Assembly: GCA_019695235.1 (NCBI GenBank) | Contig: JAIBAI010000002.1 | Coordinates: 1-64,000 of the forward strand | DNA: 64,000 nucleotides | Reading direction: 5' to 3' | Source: Bacteroidia bacterium | GTDB taxonomy: Bacteria; Bacteroidota; Bacteroidia; M30B66 | Shown: piece after piece, positions 1 through 9,700 of the stretch | Position numbering within the stretch: the stretch's first letter is position 1 | Layout of the letters: every line of letters starts with the position of its first letter | The notes under the pieces: model-generated | Database searches by the model: none | What the model was told of the DNA's origin: nothing | The model's input: only the letters and a program-made list of their open reading frames with translations | Made by a program: the position numbers and the translations under genes

Positions 1-1
1 C

Positions 2-355
2 CCGGTACTTGCGCTTGATGTGCAGGAGGGTACCAGCTCAGGCCGTTTCTTCCTGCACTTAGGTGAGGCTGTGAGTGGGGTAGATGAGCGCATGGCAAAC
101 CGTATGTTCAGCATCTTCCCGAACCCTGCCGATGATGTATTATCGTTGCAATGGAACGCCGAAGGGCGCGAACAAGCAGAGCAGGTATCGGTACACGATG
201 CTACTGGTCGCTTGGTAATGCAAATGGATGCATCAGCCATCAGTTCTGGCAGCCGGATGAATCTTCCGGTGAAATTGCTGGCTGCGGGTGCCTATCAGGT
301 AAGCCTGAGCACCAAAAATGGACGGTACACCCGCACCTTCATCGTTAGACATTAA
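2..355 (+). CDS. T9SS cargo protein, C-terminal fragment (5' end outside window)
   Basis: This reading frame is open from the left edge of the window, so only the last ~117 residues of a larger secreted protein are visible. From about residue 35 of the fragment it matches a type A T9SS C-terminal sorting domain: the FSIFPNPADD start motif, a VHDATGRLV strand, LAAGAYQVSL and a basic end at TFIVRH. Such domains direct export across the outer membrane by the Por machinery and are normally cleaved by the sortase-like PorU. The function of the cargo cannot be told because the N-terminal part is missing. The gene converges on the giant adhesin gene, with a repeat element between them. Confidence 0.85.
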   Translation, partial: PVLALDVQEGTSSGRFFLHLGEAVSGVDERMANRMFSIFPNPADDVLSLQWNAEGREQAEQVSVHDATGRLVMQMDASAISSGSRMNLPVKLLAAGAYQVSLSTKNGRYTRTFIVRH

Positions 356-358
356 GCC

Positions 359-611
359 CAATTGACCCCTTCGGGGGCAGGTTGTTGGGCGGTTTGATTT
401 CAATAAAGGTTCGACCCCTTCGGGGTCGGGTTGTTGGGCGGTTTGATTTCTATATAGGTTCGACCCCTTCGGGGTCGGGTTGTTGGGCGGTTTGATTTCT
501 ATATAGGTTCGACCCCCTTCGGCATCGTTCATTGCATTTTTCAATAATCCCAACGGGATTAAAGCTTTATAGAAATTAATGTGATATAATAATCACGATG
601 CCGGAGGTATC
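359..611 (+). repeat. Modular palindromic intergenic repeat, copy 1
   Basis: Three head-to-tail 49-bp units start at 359, 408 and 457; the last two are almost identical. Each carries the palindrome GACCCCTTCGGGGTC (413-427 and 462-476). A partial fourth unit at 506 changes into a different half-palindrome (CCTTCGGCATC, ~515-526). Then come the palindrome AATCCCAACGGGATT (546-560) and a degenerate GATGCCGGAGGTATC (597-611). The units abut without spacers, so this is not a CRISPR array. The same modules in the same order occur on the opposite strand at 39126-39240. The element fills most of the 350-bp gap between two convergent genes. Confidence 0.85.
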
Positions 612-649
612 GAACTATTCAATCTTTAGAAATCCAAATCCCATTCCTC

Positions 650-685
650 AAAAAAAAAGAGGCTGCCCTTTTGAGACAGCCTCTT
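650..685 (-). terminator. Rho-independent terminator of the giant adhesin gene
   Basis: A 9-bp perfect stem (AAGAGGCTG at 657-665 pairing with CAGCCTCTT at 677-685) closes an 11-nt loop. On the minus strand it is followed by a run of U residues (A-run at 650-658 on the plus strand). It lies 20 bp beyond the stop codon of the gene ending at 706. Confidence 0.85.
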
Positions 686-705
686 CCAAATCATGCTTTC
701 AAAAT

Positions 706-3700
706 TTATTTCTTCACCAATCGCTGAACATACCTTTCCTGATCACCATTAATCAGCACCAGCAATACACCGGGTGGCAGACTGGCGATTTCCAGATCAA
801 AGTAATTCTGCGTTGCGTTCACATCAATCTTCGCACGACGAATCAACCTGCCGGAGGCATCAAACAAAGTAAGACTATAACTGGCGTTGCGGGTCAGGCC
901 TTTGAACGAAACCCTGGCGTTACCGTTGGTAGGATTTGGGAAGATATCAACCAGAATTTCATCCTTCTTATCTACCGCTAAACCAGCCTGTTCTTCCTGC
1001 TGTGCAATCATACGTTTGCTGATAGCTTCACAATCATCAAACAAGGCAATCACACCATCTACATCGTAGCCTTCGTCGCTACCTCCGAATTTGGTTTTAT
1101 CTGACAAATCGCGGAATTTTAAGAACTGCGCAAATGGAAGGATTCCCAAATCCACTTCGCTGTCCTGGCAAATGGTATCCAGCACCGTCCACGAAACAAG
1201 GTCGTATGAAGCACTGATTTCTGCATTCTCCGGGTAACTGGTACAGTTCGGACTTCCAAAACTGGTCTCAATTACCTTGATGTCATTGCCCGGGCGGTTG
1301 AAAATTACATGGTCAAAGCCCACAACAAGCGTTCCACCAAAACCTAATGATACAAAGTTGTAAGTATCATTGTTTTCAGGTACACCCAGTGCCTTCTCCG
1401 GGTTGCGGCGGTTATGGTCAACAGGTTGCCCGTCTTTGCGTGTTCCAGGCTCATAAGAAATTACCTTTTGTAGTGAACAGCCATCGAGCCCGCCATCAGG
1501 GGTTTCTGTAGCAGTTCCGTTTAGACAGGTAATTCCGTTCACATCGAAACCATCTGCATTGGCAGGGAAACTGGAAGGGTCTGTATCATCAAGAATCTTT
1601 ATGAATTTTGCCCAACTTAAGCTACCCAGATCAAACGATTCGCTATGGCAGGCTTTTCCAAGATAGGCATAAAACAACCCGTCTTGCGATGCAAATACAT
1701 GAGCTGATTCAGGATAGTTCGAGCAAACTTTCCCATCCCAAGTGGCCTCTGAAAGGCGTACATCTGGTCCTGTACCGTTGGCAATAGGCTGAGCAAACTC
1801 AACAGTCATCTCACCACCAAAGCCGAGTGAGTAGAAATTTACCACACCATTCACAACGGGCTCTGGTTCACCAAGAGCATTGTCAGGATTGCTCCTGATT
1901 GCCGGAACCGCATTTCCTGACTTTGTCTTGCCTTGCTTGGTCTCAATCACCCTGCTGGCAGCACACTGGCTGATTTGTGCAACACCATTCAAACATTCAA
2001 TTCCATCTACGTCGTATCCATCAGCATCTGATGCACTAAAGTCTGAACGGCTACTTGCGTCTTTCAGCTTCACAAACAACGCCCAGGGAAGTCCTGCTAC
2101 ATCCAGATCAAAGTCGCTGTTCTGGCAGCCTTCACCCAGCTCCTTCCATGATAAACCATCCTGAGAAACAGAAACTTTCACTTTCTCACGATAAGCATTG
2201 CATACCGGATTGCCATACGATGTTTCTACTACACGAAGGTCGTTGCCCGTACCATTGGCAATCGGGTATTCAAACTTCAATACCAATTCGCCACCAAATC
2301 CAAGGGCTACGTAGTTCATAGGTGCTCCTGCCTGGTCATTGTACTGAGGAGTACCCAGCGCATTGTTCGGATTAGAACGCAGCGACGGAACATTGCCATA
2401 ATCTTTGCGCTTGCCCTGGTTGAACGAGATTACCTCATGTGCCGGACAGCCACTGGTATGCTCCATCTCTATGGTCTGTGATACACAGCTGGTGATGCCA
2501 CAAATACCTTCAGCACGCACGTAATAGGTGCTTGGTTCGGTAGGGCTTACCACGATACTGTTCCCAGTACCAATGGCTTCTCCTTCACCACATCCACCTT
2601 TATACCATTTCCATGCTGCATCAGTTCCGAGGCTGCCTCCGTTTACGGTAAGCGCCACTGAAGAACCTGCTACTACAGTGCTTGAAGAAGCATTAACAGT
2701 TTGTGCAGCTACCGAAGGTTGATTGACTATCAGAACCAGCTTTACCAACTCATAACAGCCATTGTTTCCGGCAACCAGAATTTTATACACTCCGGCCTGA
2801 GAATAGGTGTTTCCGTAGAACTGGAACGAACTTCCCTGACAAATGGTTTTTATCATTGTATTTTCTGTTGGTTTCACCGTAATTGTTTGCTTGCGCTCCG
2901 CTGAAGTATTGCCGCTGGCATCTGTTGCAATCCACTTACGTGTTACATAATAAATTCCGGAGTTCTGACTTACTGCTGAACGTACAGTTGAAAGAACCGA
3001 TACTACCGGGTTCGGATCACAGTTGTCTGTAGCTGTAGGCGCTGTGAATACAGGCTCAGCAGGGCAGGTGATTTCCATATCCGGACCTGCATCTGTAATA
3101 ACCGGGTTTGTTGCATCAAGCACTCTGATCAATTGATAATACAAACCTGTTTGGTTGCCACAAGAATCTTTTGCATTCCATTTTTTATGATAGAATGCGC
3201 CACCCGGGAAGGTTTCTGTTGAATTGTAAACAAGCTCAACTTTCACTTTGCCCGAATTGTCTTTCGCCTCAGGAACCAACGCAAGGGCTGCCTCAAGTGC
3301 CGAAGTCTCATCACATTCAAGACGGCGATCTAATGCACCTGTAGCAGTCAGCCATTCAGGTACTTTGGTATCATTAACTCGAATGATTTGTATAAATGCG
3401 TCGGATGGATTGCCGCAGCGATCTTTTGCTACCCAGGTGTTGGTGTATGTGCCACCACATGATTCAGTAACAAATGTACCTGATGTTTTTTCAAGGCTAA
3501 TTTCACCACATGCATCTGTTGCAACAGGTGCCATTTGTTGTGCCGCAGCAAGTGCTGAAGCATCATTCACTTCAACAGTGGTGTTTAAGCTTCCGGCAAT
3601 ACTTGACCATAAAGGTGCACTTGCGTCTGTTATTGTAATCACTTGCGTAAATACTTCTGAAATATTACCGCAAGCATCTTTACCTGTCCAGGTATTGGTG

Positions 3701-6700
3701 TACAATCCACCACAGTTGCCGGCTACAAATGAGCCAGTTACTTTTGTAAGTTCAACATCTCCACCGCAGGCATCTGAAGCTTGCGGAACAAGCGCCATTG
3801 CTGCATCAATGCCTGCCTGATCACCACATGCAACTTCACGGTTTAATGAAGCAGATGGGCTGTTCCATACAGGTGCTTTTTCATCAACCACACGAATTAA
3901 CTGTGTATAAACGCCGGATGTATTTCCACAAGCATCTTTAGCAATCCAGGTATTAGTGTATGTGCCGGTTGGATTACAAATACCTGCAACAAAACTACCA
4001 CCTGTACGCTCGTAACTGATGGCGCCATCACAATCATCTTCGGCAATCGGTGATAACTGCTGTGCAGCATTTAACGCATCCTGATCATCACATGATACCT
4101 TACGGTCTAATTCGCCTTTACGCGTTTTCCAAACCGGTGCAAAATTATCAATGCGGGTCTGATAGTTAACAGTTCCGATATTGCCGCATTGGTCTGCTAT
4201 TTGCACAGAAACTACTGCTTTGCACCCACCGGATGTACTGGCTGTTTTATTGATAGTGCCTTCACAATTTCCGGCAATAACTGTTGTTGCTGAAATTGCT
4301 GCCGATTCAGCGGCTGCTTTGCTCGCATAGCATGGTGCAATTTCACCTTTCTGCGCTATAGGTGCTTCTGCCGAAACAGGTACACTTACAGTTGCCTGAT
4401 CACAGTTTGTCTGATTGAGTACTTCACAAATTTTATAGGTCAGTGAATAATTGCCGGTAGGTGTATTGGCGGCAACTACCACATTCTTTCCGGATAAACT
4501 TACTCCCGGATGTGTGCTGCTTACAAATGTAAGTGTAACTGCTGCATCAGCAAACGAAGTGCCGTTCAATAAGTCGTTAGCAAGAACGTTGCTGAATGAA
4601 GTGCCACCGGCGAAGCCATTCACCATACCACCATCATCATCACGCGCATCTATAACAGGTTCATCAACCTTTACTGATACTTGTGCTTCATCACAATTCG
4701 ATGGATTTAGTTTCTCACAAATTCTATAAGTTAATGTATAGTTTCCTGCCGGAGTTCCCGCAGCTACCACTACATCAACACCACTAAGGCTGATACCTGC
4801 ATGGCTTGATGATACAAAACTGAGTTGAACATCAGCAGGATTTAACAAGGTGCCATTCAATTTATCATTTGATAAAACATTACTGAACGAAGTGCCTCCG
4901 TTAAATCCATTTACAGTAACCCCTGCATCATTAATCGCATCTATTTCAGCAGCACGTACTGGCACACTCACCTCTGCATCATCGCAATTGTTTGGATTTA
5001 ACTTTTCACAAATACGATAGCTGAGGGTATAGTTGCCGGCAGCTGTTCCTGGGGCTACCTGCACGTCTGAACCTACCAGCGTTATACCCGGATGGCTTGC
5101 TGAAATAAAAGACAAGTTTATCTCTGATGGATTAACTACAGTTCCATTCAATGAATCATTTTGCAAAACATTTATCATTGCAACACCACCTGTAAATCCG
5201 TTGGTCTCAGTACCCTGATCATTATTCGCAATAATTTTTGCCGCATCAACCTGAACACTTACTGTTGCATCATCACAGTTTGAAGGGTTTAATTTTTCGC
5301 AAATCTGATAAACAAGTGTATAATTTCCGGCAGGTGTTCCGGGCGCAACAACTACATTGCTTCCGTTTAAACTTACTCCCGGATGCGAACTGTTAAGCTG
5401 TGAAAGATTCACATCTGCAGCGTTAACAGCCAAACCATTTAATTTATCATTGCCCAATACATTGCTGAACGATGTTCCTCCGGCATAACCATTTACAGTA
5501 TTTCCTGCGTCGTCATTGGCAACAATCGGAGCAGTTGAAACCTGAACCGTTACAGTGGCATCGTCACAAATTTCTGGATGTGCAATTTCACAAATTCGGT
5601 AAACAAGTGTGTAATTTCCTGCAGGTGTACCAGGTGCTACTACAACCGACTGGCCTGCAAGTGATACGCCCGGATGGCTGCTTGAAACCTGTGTTGTATT
5701 CACTGCCGACTGATTTACTACTGCACAATTCAACTGGTCATTTGCCAATACGTCAGCTACTGATTCTCCACCTGTAAATCCGTTAACTGTAATACCCGCA
5801 TCATTCACTGCATCAATTACACTTTTTACGGTAAGCGTGCTTGTACACGTTGTGAAGTTGCCACAAGCATCTTCTACACGAATAGTTACAACAGTTTGTC
5901 CAACTGATACTTCGGTTCCTGCAGTGGGGCTCTGGCTGATGATTAACACAGAATCAGCATCGCAATTATCTGTTGCCTGAACCAAAGTAGTAAAATCAGG
6001 TACCTGCGCCTTGCATGCTGCATTGGCCAGAATGCTTGAATCCTTAGCGCAAGAGCCAATCTCCGGTGCAAGCAAATCTTTAATGCGAATCACCTGAACA
6101 AATTTTAAACTTTGATTTCCACAGGCATCTTTGGCAATCCATTCGTTGGTGTAGCTTCCTGATTTTCCACATGCTCCAGCAATAAACGTACCAGCAGTTT
6201 TTTCATAGCTTACTCCGCTACATGCATCCAATGCAACTGGTGCAGCCATTTGTGCTTGCGCAATTGCATCGGTGTCTTCGCATGAAATTGTCTGATCAAG
6301 TGAGCCTGCCTGGCTTGTCCAAACAGGTGCCTGCTCATCAATGATAGTAATTACCTGTGTGAAAGTTGCACTTGAATTTGTACAAGCATCGGTGGCTACA
6401 AAGGTGTTGGTATATGACCCGCCACAACCATTGCTCACTAAAATACCAGCGGTTTTTGAAATGATTACATCTCCTCCGCAAAGGTCTGCTGCTTCGGGCA
6501 TGAGCGCCTGTGCCGATGCTAAGCCCGAAAGATTATCACATGCAACACTTCGGTTTAAACTGCCTGCTGCGCTAACCCAGCCTGGTGCTGTATTATCGGT
6601 GATACGAATAACCTGTGTGAACACCTCTGACACATTGCCGCAAGCATCTGTAGCAGTCCAGGTATTGGTGTAAGTTCCGGTAAGCCCGCAGCTTCCCGCA

Positions 6701-9700
6701 TTAAATGTACCAGCAGTACGCTGGTAGCTAATTTCGCCCGGGCATTGATCAGTGGCAGCAGGCGCTAAAGCTTGTGCTGCTTGCAATCCGGCAGCATCAT
6801 TACACGATACTGAACGGTTCAAATCATCTGTGCCAGTACTCCAAACCGGAGCTTGATTGTCAATGCGTGTATGATACACTACGGAGCCCTGGTTACCGCA
6901 TTGGTCGCTTACGGTAACAGTAATCTCGGCCTGACAGCTGCCACTGGTAGATGCTGATTTATTTACATCTCCGGCACAGTTTCCAGGCGTTACACCTGTT
7001 GCCGCAATGGCAGCAGCTTCTGCCGCAGAGGCATTGCTGTAACATGCTCCAATCTCACCTTTGGTAGCAACCGGAGGCTCGGCTGTAACTGGTACGCTTA
7101 CCTGTGCCTGATCGCAATTTGAAGGATTGAGTATTTCACAAATCTTATAGGTCAAAGTATAATTGCCGGATGTTGTATTGGCAGCAACAATCACATCCTT
7201 TCCGCTCAAACTTACACCCGGATGACTCGCACTAACAAAACTCAGACTTACTTTTGAGGGGTCAACGGCTACTCCATTGAGCAGGTCGTTTGAAAGTACA
7301 TTGTACAATGAAGTTCCACCCGAAAACCCGTTTATCAACCCACCTGCATCATTTACTGCATCAATACTTGGTGCTGTAACTTCAACGCTTACCACAGCCT
7401 GATCACAATTTGTAGGATTCAGGTTGTCGCAAATTTTATAGGTTAATGAATAGTTGCCGGCAGGTGTGCCTGCTGCAACATCTACATTTGCTCCGTTAAG
7501 ACTGATGCCCGGATGACCTGACGAAACAAAACTCAGGCTAATAGCAGATGGATTTACACTCGTGCCATTTAACTTATCATTCACAAGTACATTGCTAAAG
7601 GATGTACCACCGGTAAAACCGTTTATTGCAACCCCTACATCGTCATTGGCTTCGATTACAGGTACACCCACCGGCACGGTTACAACAGCATCGTCGCAAT
7701 TGGCCAGATTTAATATCTCGCAAATTCTGTAAGTCAAAGTATATGAACCTGCTGGTGTTCCGGCAGCTACCTGAACATCATTGCCAACAAGGGTAATTTC
7801 AGGTGCTGATGAGGAAACGAAACTCAAAGTAACCGCTGAAGGATTCACCGCCACGCCGTTTAATTTATCATTGCCCAGCACATTGCTAAAGCTGATGCCA
7901 CCCATCAAACCATTGACTTCAGAACCAGCATCATCATTTGCTTGAATAGCAGGCGCTGTAACAGGTACGCTCACCTCAGCCTCATCACAATTCAGTGGAT
8001 TTGCAATTTCACAAATCTTGTAAACAAGGGTATAATTTCCTGCAGGGGTGCCAGAGGCTACAACTACTGCGTTGCCTTGCAGGCTTATGCCCGGATGGCT
8101 TGAAGAACTCTGACTGATAGTTATTTCTGCTGCGTTTACGGCAACACAATTCAGCTTGTCGTTGTTTAATACATTACCTACGGAAGTGCCGCCTACAAAG
8201 CCATTCACACTGTTGCCTGCATCATTTACAGCATCAATAATACCTGTAACATGCAGGCTTGTCTGGCATGTACTTTCATTTCCGCAGGCATCTTTTACTA
8301 TAATTACAATTGTTGTATTACCTGGCCCAACTTCAGTACCAGCAGCGGGTTGCTGACTAATTACTAACTGATTTGCCGCTGAACAATTGTCTGAACTATT
8401 GATACCCTGTGTGAAATCAGGTACCAATGTTTTACAGTTCTGAGCGGTTTGAATTGATTGAGCATCTGCACAGGTGTTGATTACAGGGGCTACATTATCA
8501 ATAACCGTAATAGTCTGACTAAAGCTGATACTTGCATTCTGGCAGGCATCTTTTGCCACCCAGGTATTGGTATAGCTTCCTGTTCCTGCACATGCTCCGG
8601 CAACAAATGTGCCAGGTGTTTTTGTAATGCTAACAATGCCACATAAATCCGTTGCTTTCGGCTCCCTGCCCTGCGCTCTAGCGAGTGCATCCTGATCGTT
8701 GCAGGCAATTGTCATATCAAGCGCACCAACAGCCGTTGTCCAGCTTGGGGCGGTTTCATCTTTTATGCTTATTACCTGGGTGAAGACGGTACTTTCGTTA
8801 CCGGCTGCATCTTTTGCAATCCAGGTATGTGTATAGCTGCCTTCTGCACCACAGTTTCCGGCTACAAAACTTCCGGAAGTTTTAATATATTGAACCGAAC
8901 AATTGTCTGTAGCTGCCGGTGTAAGCGCATGGGCAGCAGCCAACGCATCATCGTCTGAACAAGATACTGTTCTGTTAAGCGAACCAGCAGCACTTGACCA
9001 TACAGGTGCTGTGTGATCTGCATGACCGATATTGAAGGCAACCAGTGCTGCTGAACAATTGCGGGCATCTTTCACCTGTACGCTGTATGCTCCTGGAACC
9101 AATGCGCTGGCAGAGGCTCCTGAGCCTCCTGATGGCGACCATGTATAGCTGTATGGAGTAGTACCACCACTTACGGTAATACTTGCTGAACCTCCGGCAT
9201 GACCGGCACATTCAGCATCTGTTTTGCCGCCAAGACTTGCCATTAGCAAGGCATCCGGCTCGGTTATTTCAACGAAAATATTCGAAATACAGCCGGCATT
9301 GTCTTTTACAGAAGCAGGATAATTTCCGGCAGCCAAACCGCTAAAGCTTGCAGAAGCCTGATAGGCTGAACCGTTAAAACTATAACTGTATGGCTGAACA
9401 CCATTGCTTCCTTTCAGGGTAACCGAACCCGTAGCATTGCCTTTGCAATCAACCGGGCTTACCGATACAGTACCTGCACTTAAGTTCGACGTGTTGTTTA
9501 CCACTGTATTGGACGCTGCTTCACAAAGGTTTGCATCTTTTACTGTTACCTGTAAGAAGCCGGCACCAACGCCGGTAATTGTAGCAGTTGTACCCCCATT
9601 TGACCAAACATAGGTATAGGGTGCAGTACCGCCACTGGCATTTACTGTGGCAGTGCCGTTGTTACCTCCGCAGGTAGCATTGGTTGAACTGGCACTGGCC

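Noticed and set aside
359-505. CRISPR-like direct repeats
   Set aside because: Units abut with no variable spacers and there are no cas genes in the window.
405-515. GGTTCGA motifs resembling tRNA T-loops
   Set aside because: They belong to the 49-bp palindromic repeat; no acceptor, D or anticodon stems can be formed around them.
3248-3820. 190-codon plus-strand frame inside the giant adhesin gene, and similar antisense frames in 700-12900
   Set aside because: They mirror the low-complexity, repeated coding sequence of the minus-strand gene and show no protein-like features.
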